Assembly (NCBI RefSeq): GCF_000955955.1
Contig: NZ_JYJG01000341.1
Coordinates: 1-28,156 of the forward strand
Reading direction: 5' to 3'
Origin: Lentzea aerocolonigenes
GTDB taxonomy: Bacteria > Actinomycetota > Actinomycetes > Mycobacteriales > Pseudonocardiaceae
DNA: 28,156 nucleotides
Below, piece by piece: positions 14,190-22,748 of the stretch (its first letter is position 1; each line of letters opens with the position of its first letter). The notes below the pieces were generated by a model that did not search any database, was not told the origin of the DNA, and worked only from the letters and a program-made list of their open reading frames with translations. The position numbers were made by a program, and so were the translations under genes.

Positions 14190-15211
14190 GAACTCGCCTT
14201 CGCCTTGGACTTCTTCGGGGCAGCAGTCTTGCCGTTCGAAGCGGACTCCTCGGCAGCCGTAGCTTCCTCGGAGGGCTTCGCGGAAGGCGTGCGGCCCTTG
14301 GCGACCTTCGACAGCGACTTCAGGGCCGCCGCGTAGACCTCGTCCGGGTCGAGCCGGCGCAGTTCCTCGGCCAGGCAGTCGCGGATCGAACGGCGCTGCA
14401 ACGCCACCCGGCGCGACGGCTGGCCGGGCTGCGACAGCGTGCCCACCTTGCCGTCCGGGCGCAGCAGGTCGACGGCACCGGACGCGCGGTCCAGCGTGAC
14501 CTGCACGATGCCCTCGCCCGAGGTCGCCTTGAAGCGCTTGGCCGGCACCTTCAGCTTGTCCGTCAGCCACGCGGCCAGCAGGTCGGTGGACGGCGAGTCG
14601 GCCTCACCGGTCACCTCGGCGTCAACGATCTTCTCGTAAGGCGGCAGGTCCAAGGACGCGGCGAGCATGGCGCGCCACAACGTCAGACGCGTCCAGGCCA
14701 GGTCCGTGTCGCCGGGCGCGTAGTGCGCACGACGTGCCTCCAGGGCCTTGATCGGGTTCTTCTCGGCGGCGGCGTCGGTGATGCGGCGCTGGGCGAGCTG
14801 ACCGATCGGGTCCTTCGACGGGGCAACGGGTGCGTCGAACGGCCACCACGCCACGACCGGGGTGTCCGGCAGCAGCAACGGCATGACGCAGGACGCGCCT
14901 TCCTTGGCCAGTTCGCCGTACAGACGCAGCACCACGACCTCGGACGCACCCGCGTCACCGCCCACGCGGATCTGCGCGTCCAGCCGGGGAGCGGCCTGAC
15001 GAGCACCGCGCGCCACGACGATCACGCGACAGGGGTGCTCGCGCGAGGCGTCGTTGGCCGCGTCGATCGCGGCGTCGGTGCGCTGGCCGTCCTCGGTCAC
15101 GATCACGAGGGTCAGCACGCGACCGAGGGTCGTCGCACCGCCTTCGTCACGAAGACGCACCAGCCGCGAGTTGATCTGGGACGTGGTGGTCGAGGGCAGG
15201 TCGATGATCAC
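14186..15211 (-). CDS. opcA: glucose-6-phosphate dehydrogenase assembly protein OpcA
   Basis: A 341-residue OpcA. The family is found in cyanobacteria and actinobacteria and is needed for, or stimulates, assembly and activity of glucose-6-phosphate dehydrogenase. Landmarks: N-terminal IIDLPSTTTSQINSRLVRLR, LTLVIVTED, the central CVMPLLLPDTPVVAWWP and a C-terminal half with RRSIRDCLAEELRRLDPDEVY. After about residue 300 a low-complexity Lys/Ala/Ser/Glu tail of about 40 residues follows. The GTG at 15211 has GGAGG about six bases upstream and overlaps the zwf stop by 4 bases; an ORF start at 15271 inside zwf is rejected. Its position next to zwf fits its role. Confidence 0.94.
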   Translation of the reverse strand: MIIDLPSTTTSQINSRLVRLRDEGGATTLGRVLTLVIVTEDGQRTDAAIDAANDASREHPCRVIVVARGARQAAPRLDAQIRVGGDAGASEVVVLRLYGELAKEGASCVMPLLLPDTPVVAWWPFDAPVAPSKDPIGQLAQRRITDAAAEKNPIKALEARRAHYAPGDTDLAWTRLTLWRAMLAASLDLPPYEKIVDAEVTGEADSPSTDLLAAWLTDKLKVPAKRFKATSGEGIVQVTLDRASGAVDLLRPDGKVGTLSQPGQPSRRVALQRRSIRDCLAEELRRLDPDEVYAAALKSLSKVAKGRTPSAKPSEEATAAEESASNGKTAAPKKSKAKASS

Positions 15212-16749
15212 GGACGCCTCCAGTGCCTTCCGGTCCGAGCCGTCATCGCGTCCGCCGACGGCGGCCCCCACGTACCGGCCTTGTACTTCTCAAGTGCGGG
15301 TTCGTCCTTGCGCGCCCAGAAGTCCAGAATCGGGTCGAGGATCTCCCAGGAGAGCTCGACCTCGTCGTTCTTCGGGAACAGCGACGGCTCACCGAGCAGC
15401 ACGTCCAGCAGCAGCCGCTCGTAGGCCTCCGGCGACGACTCGGTGAACGAGTGGCCGTAGCCGAAGTCCATCGTGACGTCGCGGACCTCCATCGTGTTGC
15501 CCGGCACCTTCGAGCCGAACCGGATGGTGACGCCTTCGTCGGGCTGCACCCGGACCACCAGAGCGTTCTGGCCGAGCTCTTCGGTGGCGGTGTCGTCGAA
15601 CGGCAGGTGCGGCGCCCGCTTGAACACCACGGCCACCTCGGTGACGCGACGCCCGAGACGCTTGCCGGTGCGCAGGAAGAACGGCACCCCGGCCCAGCGA
15701 CGCGTGTTGATCTCGCAGGTGATCGCGCCGAACGTCTCGGTCTTCGAGTCGGGCGAGAAACCGCCCTCCTCCAGCAGACCGGGCACCTTCTGGCCGCCCT
15801 GCCAGCCACCGGTGTAGACGCCGCGCGAGGTCGTCTCCTCGAACGGCTCCGCGGGACGCGTCGCCGAGAGGATCTTGACCTTCTCCGCGCGGAGATCGGC
15901 CGGCTTGAACGAGACCGGCTCCTCCATCGCGATCAGCGCGAGCAGCTGCAGCAGGTGGTTCTGGATGACGTCGCGCGTCGCACCGATGCCGTCGTAGTAC
16001 CCGGCACGGCCACCGAGGCCGATGTCCTCGGCCATGGTGATCTGCACGTGGTCGACGTAGTTCGAGTTCCAGATGGGTTCGTACAGCTGGTTCGCGAACC
16101 GCAGCGCCAGGATGTTCTGCACGGTCTCCTTGCCGAGGTAGTGGTCGATGCGGAACACCGACTCCTCGGGGAAGACCTCGTTGACCGTCTTGTTCAGCTC
16201 CTTGGCCGACTTCAGGTCGTGGCCGAACGGCTTCTCGATGACCACACGACGCCACTGGTCCGGAGCCGTCTGGGCGAGACCCGCGCGCTTGAGCTGGTTG
16301 ACCACCGTCGGGAACGCGCCCGGCGGGATCGACAGGTAGAACGCGTGGTTGCCGCCCGTGCCGCGCTCGGCGTCCAGCGCGGCCAGACAAGAAGCGAGGT
16401 TGTCGAACGACTGGTCGTCGTCGAACGTGCCCTGGACGAACCGGATGCCCTCGGCGAGCTGCTGCCACACGGCCTCGTTGAACGGCGTGCGGGCGTGCTC
16501 GCGGACCGCGTCGTGCACGACCTGCATGAAGTCCTGGTCGGCCCAGTCACGGCGGGCGAAGCCGACGAGACCGAAGCCCGGCGGCAGCAGACCCCGGTTC
16601 GCGAGGTCGTAGATGGCGGGCATCAGCTTCTTGCGCGACAGGTCACCGGTCACGCCGAAGATGACCAGCGCGCTCGGGCCGGCGATGCGCGGCATGCGCT
16701 TGTCCGCCGCGTCCCGCAGCGGGTTGCGCCACTTGTCGGATGCGGTCAC
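15208..16749 (-). CDS. zwf: glucose-6-phosphate 1-dehydrogenase
   Basis: A 513-residue enzyme that oxidises glucose 6-phosphate to 6-phosphogluconolactone and makes NADPH. The coenzyme-binding site is FGVTGDLSRKKLMPAIYDL (about 31-49). The active-site signature RIDHYLGKETVQN lies near 196-208, with the catalytic His and substrate-binding Lys in it. The C-terminal half has the expected RWAGVPFFLRTGKRL and PNDEVELSW-like (here KNDEVELSWEILDPIL) segments. Length is typical of actinobacterial Zwf. The GTG at 16749 follows a full AGGAGG seven bases upstream and overlaps the pgi stop by 4 bases. It works with the OpcA encoded directly downstream. Confidence 0.96.
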   Translation of the reverse strand: MTASDKWRNPLRDAADKRMPRIAGPSALVIFGVTGDLSRKKLMPAIYDLANRGLLPPGFGLVGFARRDWADQDFMQVVHDAVREHARTPFNEAVWQQLAEGIRFVQGTFDDDQSFDNLASCLAALDAERGTGGNHAFYLSIPPGAFPTVVNQLKRAGLAQTAPDQWRRVVIEKPFGHDLKSAKELNKTVNEVFPEESVFRIDHYLGKETVQNILALRFANQLYEPIWNSNYVDHVQITMAEDIGLGGRAGYYDGIGATRDVIQNHLLQLLALIAMEEPVSFKPADLRAEKVKILSATRPAEPFEETTSRGVYTGGWQGGQKVPGLLEEGGFSPDSKTETFGAITCEINTRRWAGVPFFLRTGKRLGRRVTEVAVVFKRAPHLPFDDTATEELGQNALVVRVQPDEGVTIRFGSKVPGNTMEVRDVTMDFGYGHSFTESSPEAYERLLLDVLLGEPSLFPKNDEVELSWEILDPILDFWARKDEPALEKYKAGTWGPPSADAMTARTGRHWRRP

Positions 16750-18350
16750 GAACCGTCCTCCTGGACTGCCTCGACGAGCTGGGCCAGACCTGCGATGCGG
16801 TCTTCGAGGTGAAGCCGCAGAACCGGCCGACCGTGTTCGACCAGCACCTGACCGTCGCCGAGCGCCTGCGCGAGCTGCAGCTGCGCGAGCGTGTAGGGAC
16901 GGCCGGGCACCTCCAGGTCGTCACCGGACTCGCCGGTGATCTGGATGAACACGCCGTTCTGGTGACCGCCCTTGTGGTACTGGCCGGTCGAGTGCAGGAA
17001 GCGCGGACCCCAGCCGAACGTGGTCTGCAGGTGCGTCCTCTTCGCGATCTCCGCGCGGAGCAGCTCGAACGACGCGTCGTCGATCCTGTCCAAGTACGCC
17101 TGAACCGAGATGTAGCCGTGGTCGGGCGCCACTTCAACCAGCGCCGCAAGCGCTTCCGCGACGGTGTTGACCTTCCGCTGCGCCCAGCCGGTGCCGTGAC
17201 CCTCGACCGGTCCGTCCACAAAGGACGGCGTCGAAGCCGCGACAGCCGGCGCGTCCAGCAGCGCGCGGGAGGCCTTCTTCGCGGCCTCCACGTCCGGCTG
17301 GTCGAACGGGTTGATGCCGAGCACCCGGCCGACGAGCGCGGTCGCGTACTCCCACAGCAGGAACTGCGCGCCGAGCTTGCCCTCGACCGCGAGGTGCGCC
17401 GAGCCGGTGGCCGGTCCGATCGCGACGGTCGTGGCATCCGAACGCGCGTCCACGAAACCAGGAGCGCCGGGACCCTCGACGACGACCGGCAGCAGGCCGG
17501 TGCCGTGCTTGCCGGTCGACTCGGCGATCAGCTGCTCCGCCCAGTCACCGAACCCGACGATGCCGGAACCGGTGTCGGCGAACACGATCTTCTCGGCGCC
17601 GTGCGCGTGCGCGGCACCGAAGACCGCGGCCAGCACGACGGCGGGGTTGTCGACCGAGTCCTCGGCGAGGACCTTGGCCTCCTCGGCCGCCTCGTCCAGC
17701 AGCGCCTCGACGTTCGCGCCGGCCAGGTACGAGGGCACCAGGCCGAACGCGGTCAGCGCCGAGTAACGGCCACCGACGTGCGGGTCGGCCAGGAACACCT
17801 TGCGGTAGCCCGCGGCCTCCGACGCCTGCTGCAACGGCGAACCGGGGTCGGTGACCACGACGATGCGCGACGCGGCGTCGATGCCCGCGTCGGTGAAAGC
17901 CTTCTCGAAGATGCGCCGGTGGCTGTCGGTCTCGACCGTGCCACCGGACTTGGACGACACCACGATCACCGTGCGCTCGAGGTCACCGGCGAGAGCGTCG
18001 GCGACCTGGGCGGGATCGGTGGTGTCCAGCACGACCAGCGGGACGCCCGCGGTCCGCGTGATCACCTCGGGGGCCAGCGACGAGCCGCCCATTCCGGCGA
18101 GCACGACGCGGTCGACGCCCTCGGCGTGCAGTTCTTCGCGCAGCGCGACGAGTTCGGGGAGCAGTGAACGGGACGTCTCGTGCAACGTCGTCCACGAGAG
18201 GCGGATGCTCGCCTCGGACTCGGCTTCCGGCCCCCACAGGGTCGGGTCCTGCGCGGTCAGCTTGCTCGGCACCGAATCCGCGACCAGGTCAGCAGCGATG
18301 ATGCTGACCTGGTCGGCGTTCGGTGACCTCACGATTTCGACGGAGGTCAC
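16746..18350 (-). CDS. pgi: glucose-6-phosphate isomerase
   Basis: A 534-residue enzyme interconverting glucose 6-phosphate and fructose 6-phosphate. Two SIS-type sugar-phosphate domains are visible: GMGGSSLAPEV (about 87-97), VVSSKSGGTVET (about 130-141) and DPHVGGRYSALTAFGLVP (about 187-204). GINPFDQPDVEAAKKA (about 345-360) resembles the family's C-terminal signature, and GWGPRFLHSTGQYHKGG (about 455-471) follows. The divergent sequence and length match the actinobacterial PGI type related to the PGI half of fused Tal-Pgi proteins, not the E. coli type. The GTG at 18350 lies 7 bases after tal, with a more distant GAAGGG. Its place between tal and zwf links glycolysis to both pentose phosphate branches. 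Confidence 0.94.
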   Translation of the reverse strand: MTSVEIVRSPNADQVSIIAADLVADSVPSKLTAQDPTLWGPEAESEASIRLSWTTLHETSRSLLPELVALREELHAEGVDRVVLAGMGGSSLAPEVITRTAGVPLVVLDTTDPAQVADALAGDLERTVIVVSSKSGGTVETDSHRRIFEKAFTDAGIDAASRIVVVTDPGSPLQQASEAAGYRKVFLADPHVGGRYSALTAFGLVPSYLAGANVEALLDEAAEEAKVLAEDSVDNPAVVLAAVFGAAHAHGAEKIVFADTGSGIVGFGDWAEQLIAESTGKHGTGLLPVVVEGPGAPGFVDARSDATTVAIGPATGSAHLAVEGKLGAQFLLWEYATALVGRVLGINPFDQPDVEAAKKASRALLDAPAVAASTPSFVDGPVEGHGTGWAQRKVNTVAEALAALVEVAPDHGYISVQAYLDRIDDASFELLRAEIAKRTHLQTTFGWGPRFLHSTGQYHKGGHQNGVFIQITGESGDDLEVPGRPYTLAQLQLAQALGDGQVLVEHGRPVLRLHLEDRIAGLAQLVEAVQEDGS

Positions 18351-18357
18351 TTCGTGA

Positions 18358-19470
18358 TCAGCCCTTCAGTTGAGCCAGTTGGTTCGTCACCGTCTCGAGC
18401 AACTCTTCCCAGGACTTCTCGAACTTCTCGACGCCCTCGGTCTCCAGGACCACGAACACGTCCTGCAGGTCGATTCCCACGGCGGCGAGCTGGTCGAACA
18501 CCTCCTGGCCCTCAGCGGCGCGTCCGGTGACCGTGTCACCGACGATCTTGCCCCCGTCGGCCACGGCGTGCAGCGTCTTCTCCGGCATCGTGTTCACGAC
18601 GTCGTTCACGACGAGCTGGTCGACGTAGAGGGTGGGGGAGTAGCTGGGGTCCTTCACGCCGGTCGACGCCCACAGCGGACGCTGCGCGTTGGCACCGTCG
18701 GCCTTGAGCGCTTCCCAGCGGGAGCCCTGGAACGTCTTCTCGAACGCGCCGTAGGCGATCCACGCGTTGGCCACAGCAGCCTTGCCGCGCAACGCCTTCG
18801 CCTCGTCCGAGCCGATCTTGTCGAGACGCTTGTCGATCTCGGTGTCCACGCGGGACACGAAGAACGAGGCGACCGAGTGGATCGAGCGCAGGTCGTGGCC
18901 GTTGGCCTTGGCCTGCTCGAGGCCGTCCAGGTAGGCCTCCATGACCTTCTGGTAGCGCTCGACGGAGAAGATCAGCGTCACGTTGACGGAGATGCCCTCG
19001 GCGATCGTCTTGGTGATCGCCGGCAGGCCCGCCTCGGTGGCCGGGATCTTCACCAGCAGGTTCGGCCGGTCCACGGTCTTCCACAGGTCCTGCGCCTCGG
19101 CCACGGTCTTGTCCGTGTCGAACGCCAGGCGCGGGTCGACCTCGATGGAGACGCGGCCGTCCACCCCGTTGGTCGAGTTGTAGATGTCGCGGAACTTGTC
19201 GCACGCGTTGCGCACGTCCGTCGTGGTGACCTCGCGGATGGTCGCCTCGGTGTCGGCACCCCGGTTGGCGAGCTCGCGGACCTGCTCGTCGTAGGACTCG
19301 CCCTTCGACAGCGCGCCCGCGAAGATCGTCGGGTTCGTCGTGACACCGACGACGTTCCAGTCGCGGATCAGCTCGTCCAGGTTGCCGCTGGTGAGCCGTT
19401 CACGGGACAGGTCGTCGAGCCAGATCGAGACTCCGGCACCGGACAGGGCGTCGAGATGCGGCTTGCTCAC
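18358..19470 (-). CDS. tal: transaldolase
   Basis: A 370-residue enzyme that moves dihydroxyacetone units between sedoheptulose 7-phosphate and glyceraldehyde 3-phosphate. The TIM-barrel landmarks are [13 protein letters not shown] (about 42-54), [13 protein letters not shown] (about 107-119), the Schiff-base Lys141 in [19 protein letters not shown] (about 163-169) and [18 protein letters not shown] (about 200-217). The length is that of the long transaldolase class common in actinobacteria and cyanobacteria. The GTG at 19470 lies four bases past the tkt stop and has GAGGGG eight bases upstream, within the tkt tail. It is the second gene of the operon. Confidence 0.95.
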   Translation of the reverse strand: MSKPHLDALSGAGVSIWLDDLSRERLTSGNLDELIRDWNVVGVTTNPTIFAGALSKGESYDEQVRELANRGADTEATIREVTTTDVRNACDKFRDIYNSTNGVDGRVSIEVDPRLAFDTDKTVAEAQDLWKTVDRPNLLVKIPATEAGLPAITKTIAEGISVNVTLIFSVERYQKVMEAYLDGLEQAKANGHDLRSIHSVASFFVSRVDTEIDKRLDKIGSDEAKALRGKAAVANAWIAYGAFEKTFQGSRWEALKADGANAQRPLWASTGVKDPSYSPTLYVDQLVVNDVVNTMPEKTLHAVADGGKIVGDTVTGRAAEGQEVFDQLAAVGIDLQDVFVVLETEGVEKFEKSWEELLETVTNQLAQLKG

Positions 19471-19474
19471 TGAA

Positions 19475-21559
19475 TTAACCCCTCACTCGGTCAAGGGAAC
19501 GGCGGGCGGCGGCGACGACGTTCTCCGTCGTGAAGCCGAACTCCTTGAACAGAACCTGGTAGTCGGCCGAGGCGCCGAAGTGCTCGATCGACACGATCTC
19601 GCCGTTGTCGCCGACGTAGCGGTACCACGGCTGCGCGATGCCGGCTTCCACGGCCACACGTGCCTTCACCGACGCCGGGATCACGGACTCGCGGTACTCG
19701 GCGTCCTGCTTCTCGAACCACTCGATGGAAGGCATGGACACCACACGTACTGCAACGCCCTCGCCCTGCAGAACCTTCCCGGCCTCGGCGGCAACCTGCA
19801 GCTCAGAGCCAGTGCCGATGATCACGATCTCCGGGTTGTCGTCACCGAAGAGCACGTAGCCACCGCGCTTCACGCCCTCCGCGGAGGTGCCTTCCAGCGT
19901 CGGCAGGTTCTGCCGGCTCAGCGCGAGGCCGACCGGGCCGAGCTGCTCGATGACGGCCTTCCAGGCGAACGCGGTCTCGTTCGCGTCACCGGGGCGGACG
20001 ACGGTGAAGTCCGGGATCGCGCGCAGGGCAGCGAGGTGCTCGATCGGCTGGTGCGTCGGGCCGTCCTCGCCCAGGCCGATGGAGTCGTGCGTCCACACGT
20101 ACGTGACGGCGGCCTGCATGATCGCGGCCAGGCGCACCGCGGGGCGCATGTAGTCGGAGAACACGAGGAACGTGCCGCCGAACGGGCGGGTCGGGCCGTG
20201 CAGCGCGATGCCGTTGAGGATCATGCCCATGGCGTTCTCGCGGACACCGAAGTGCAGCACGCGGCCGTACGGGTCGGCGCTCCACATGCCGGTGGAGATC
20301 TCCGCCGGGCCGAACGACTTGGCGCCCTTGATCGTGGTCAGGTTCGACTCGGCGAGGTCGGCGGAACCGCCCCACAGCTCGGGGAGGTGCTTCGCCAGCG
20401 CGTTGATGACCTCACCGGAGGCCTTGCGGGTCGGCAGGCCCTTCGCGTCCACCGGGTAGGACGGCAGGTCGGCGTCCCAGCCCTCTGGCAGTTCGCGGGC
20501 GACCAGGCGGTCCAGCAGCGTCTTGGCCTCGGCGTTGGCGGAAGCCCACGCGTCGAACGACTTCTGCCACTCGGCCTTGGCGTGCTCGCCGCGCTTGACG
20601 ACCTCGCGGGTGTGGTCGAGCACCTCGTCGCTGACCTCGAAGGTCTGCTCCGGGTCGAAGCCGAGGATCTCCTTGGTGGCCTTGACCTCGTCGACGCCCA
20701 GCGCGGCACCGTGCGCGGCACCGGTGTTCTGCTTGTTCGGCGCCGGGTAGCCGATGATCGTGCGCAGCAGGATGAAGGAAGGCCTGTCGGTGACGGCCTT
20801 GGCCTTCTCGACCGCTTCGAGGATGCCCTTGACGTTCTCGCCGGACTCCACGACCTGGACGTGCCAGCCGTAGGCCTCGTAGCGCTTCGCGGTGTCCTCG
20901 GACAGCGCGATCGTCGTGTCGTCCTCGATGGAGATCTTGTTGTCGTCGTAGAAGACGACCAGGTTGCCCAGCTGCTGCGTGCCCGCGAGCGACGACGCCT
21001 CGGAGGTGACGCCCTCCTCGATGTCACCGTCGGAGGCGATCACGAAGATGTGGTGGTCGAACGGGCTCTCACCCGGCGCGGCCGACGGGTCGAACAGACC
21101 GCGCTCGCGGCGGGCGGCCATGGCCATGCCGACGGCGGCGGCGAGACCTGAGCCCAGCGGGCCGGTCGTGATCTCGACGCCCCTGGTGTGGCCGTGTTCG
21201 GGGTGACCCGGCGTCTTCGAGCCCCACTTGCGCAGCGTCTTGAGGTCGTCGAGCTCCAGGCCGTACCCCGACAGGAACAGCTGGATGTAGAGCGTCAGGC
21301 TGGAGTGGCCCGCGGAGAGCACGAACCGGTCGCGGCCGATCCAGTCCGCGTCGGCGGGGTCGTGCCGCATGACGCGCTGGAACAGCGTGTACGCCAGCGG
21401 CGCGAGACTCATCGCCGTGCCGGGGTGGCCGTTGCCGACGTTCTGCACGGCGTCCGCCGCGAGCACTCGCGCGGTGTCGACGGCGCGCTTGTCGAGGTCG
21501 GTCCAGTCGTCGGGCAGATCGGCCTTGGTGAGCCGGGTGATGTCGTCGGTGACGGTCAC
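19475..21559 (-). CDS. tkt: transketolase
   Basis: A 694-residue thiamine-diphosphate enzyme that transfers two-carbon ketol units among pentose phosphate intermediates. Landmarks: [15 protein letters not shown] with His45, the cofactor-binding run from SDGDIEEG to DDNKISIE (about 175-212), AHGAALG (about 270), the catalytic Glu in [10 protein letters not shown] (near 441), and [13 protein letters not shown] (about 497-509). All three domains are present at full length. It is the first gene of the operon. The GTG at 21559 has GGAG ten bases upstream. It diverges from ctaB, with a 243-base gap that must hold the operon promoter. Confidence 0.97.
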   Translation of the reverse strand: MTVTDDITRLTKADLPDDWTDLDKRAVDTARVLAADAVQNVGNGHPGTAMSLAPLAYTLFQRVMRHDPADADWIGRDRFVLSAGHSSLTLYIQLFLSGYGLELDDLKTLRKWGSKTPGHPEHGHTRGVEITTGPLGSGLAAAVGMAMAARRERGLFDPSAAPGESPFDHHIFVIASDGDIEEGVTSEASSLAGTQQLGNLVVFYDDNKISIEDDTTIALSEDTAKRYEAYGWHVQVVESGENVKGILEAVEKAKAVTDRPSFILLRTIIGYPAPNKQNTGAAHGAALGVDEVKATKEILGFDPEQTFEVSDEVLDHTREVVKRGEHAKAEWQKSFDAWASANAEAKTLLDRLVARELPEGWDADLPSYPVDAKGLPTRKASGEVINALAKHLPELWGGSADLAESNLTTIKGAKSFGPAEISTGMWSADPYGRVLHFGVRENAMGMILNGIALHGPTRPFGGTFLVFSDYMRPAVRLAAIMQAAVTYVWTHDSIGLGEDGPTHQPIEHLAALRAIPDFTVVRPGDANETAFAWKAVIEQLGPVGLALSRQNLPTLEGTSAEGVKRGGYVLFGDDNPEIVIIGTGSELQVAAEAGKVLQGEGVAVRVVSMPSIEWFEKQDAEYRESVIPASVKARVAVEAGIAQPWYRYVGDNGEIVSIEHFGASADYQVLFKEFGFTTENVVAAARRSLDRVRG

Positions 21560-21802
21560 GGACTTACAGCTCCACTCTTTGTCGCTAGGGCGGGCAGGCT
21601 TGATCGATCCCGAACGGCCTGACCCGCGTCTCTCCCTCGTCCTCCGGCCAGCCTAGTCCTGAGAGATTCAGATGTTGCTCTGAAAGGTCTCAAGCGCATG
21701 TGTGCCGAGGCACACCAGCACCCGAACGGGCTGTGAATTCTTTACGCGGTTACCATCAGTCGCTGGTTTCCACACCTCTTGCAATGCGAGGAGCGTTCAC
21801 GG
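21560..21802. promoter_or_regulatory. tkt/ctaB divergent control region with a 16-bp palindrome at 21700-21715
   Basis: This 243-base gap separates two divergent major units and shows no gene. The perfect palindrome GTGTGCCGAGGCACAC (7-bp arms, 2-base centre) at 21700-21715 is a candidate operator. A smaller CCCG-AA-CGGG lies at 21721-21730. No promoter hexamer pair with normal spacing stands out on either strand. Confidence 0.5.
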
Positions 21803-22726
21803 ATGAGTGCCGTCCTCGAGGCCCCTGCCAGGTCGCCTCGTCAGGTAGTTGGCGCCTATGTGGCACTCACCAAGCCGCGGGTCATCGAGCTCCTGCTGAT
21901 CACCACGATCCCGGCGATGCTCCTGGCCCAGCACGGCCTCCCGCCGCTGTGGCTGATCGCCTGCACCCTCACCGGCGGCACCCTCGCCGCGGGGTCGGCA
22001 AATGCCCTCAACTGCTTCGTCGACGCCGACATCGACTCGGTCATGAAGCGGACCGCGGCCCGGCCGCTCGCGCACAACGCCATCCCACCGCGCAACGCCC
22101 TGATCTTCGGCGTCGTTCTCGGCGTCGTCTCGTTCGCGTTCCTGTGGATCTTCGTCAACCTGATGTCGGCCGCCTTCGCGGTGGCGACCATCCTGTTCTA
22201 CATCTTCGTCTACACGCTGGTCCTCAAGCGCCGGACCTCCCAGAACATCATCTGGGGCGGCATGGCGGGCTGCATGCCGGTGATCATCGGCTGGAGCGCG
22301 GTGACGGGCACCGTCGAGTGGCCGGCGCTGGTCATGTTCGGCGTCATCTTCTTCTGGACTCCGCCGCACACCTGGGCCCTCGCGATGAAGTTCAAGGAGG
22401 ACTACGCCCGAGCAGGCGTGCCGATGCTGCCCGTGGTGGCCACAGCTGCGCAGGTGACGCGGCAGATCGTCATCTACAGCTGGATCACGGTCGTCTGCAC
22501 GCTCGCCCTCGCTCCCGTCACCTCGTGGATCTACGTGGCGGTGGCGGCCCTGTCGGGGCTGTGGTTCGCGGTCTTCGCGCACAAGTTGCACAACGTTGTT
22601 CGCCGCGGCGGGTCCACGAACACCATGAAGTTCTTCCACATGTCGAACCTCTACCTGATGCTCGTGTTCTGCGGTCTCGCCGTGGACGCGGTGGTCGGGT
22701 TGCCGGTGCTTGGCTGGCCGTTCTAG
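21803..22726 (+). CDS. ctaB: protoheme IX farnesyltransferase (heme O synthase)
   Basis: A 307-residue integral membrane prenyltransferase that adds a farnesyl group to heme B, giving heme O for aa3-type cytochrome oxidase. It has eight or nine TM helices. The first Asp-rich motif is [19 protein letters not shown] (about 67-85, binds prenyl pyrophosphate through Mg), followed by [42 protein letters not shown] and AGVPMLPVV are characteristic. The ATG at 21803 is preferred: GAGGAG lies nine bases upstream, while the TTG at 21779 precedes that site. Divergence of ctaB from tkt is a common actinobacterial arrangement. The next gene follows on the same strand after 22 bases and may be co-transcribed. 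Confidence 0.96.
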   Translation: MSAVLEAPARSPRQVVGAYVALTKPRVIELLLITTIPAMLLAQHGLPPLWLIACTLTGGTLAAGSANALNCFVDADIDSVMKRTAARPLAHNAIPPRNALIFGVVLGVVSFAFLWIFVNLMSAAFAVATILFYIFVYTLVLKRRTSQNIIWGGMAGCMPVIIGWSAVTGTVEWPALVMFGVIFFWTPPHTWALAMKFKEDYARAGVPMLPVVATAAQVTRQIVIYSWITVVCTLALAPVTSWIYVAVAALSGLWFAVFAHKLHNVVRRGGSTNTMKFFHMSNLYLMLVFCGLAVDAVVGLPVLGWPF

Positions 22727-22748
22727 CTGCACCTCCAGGCGTACGGCT

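Noticed and set aside
14190..14570. Upstream extension of the pgl frame
   Set aside because: It lies out of phase within opcA; the GTG at 14189, its GTGA overlap and normal Pgl length settle the start.
19340..21151. 603-codon plus-strand open frame opposite tkt
   Set aside because: It is antisense to the full-length transketolase and has low-complexity Val/Gly/Asp/Arg composition.
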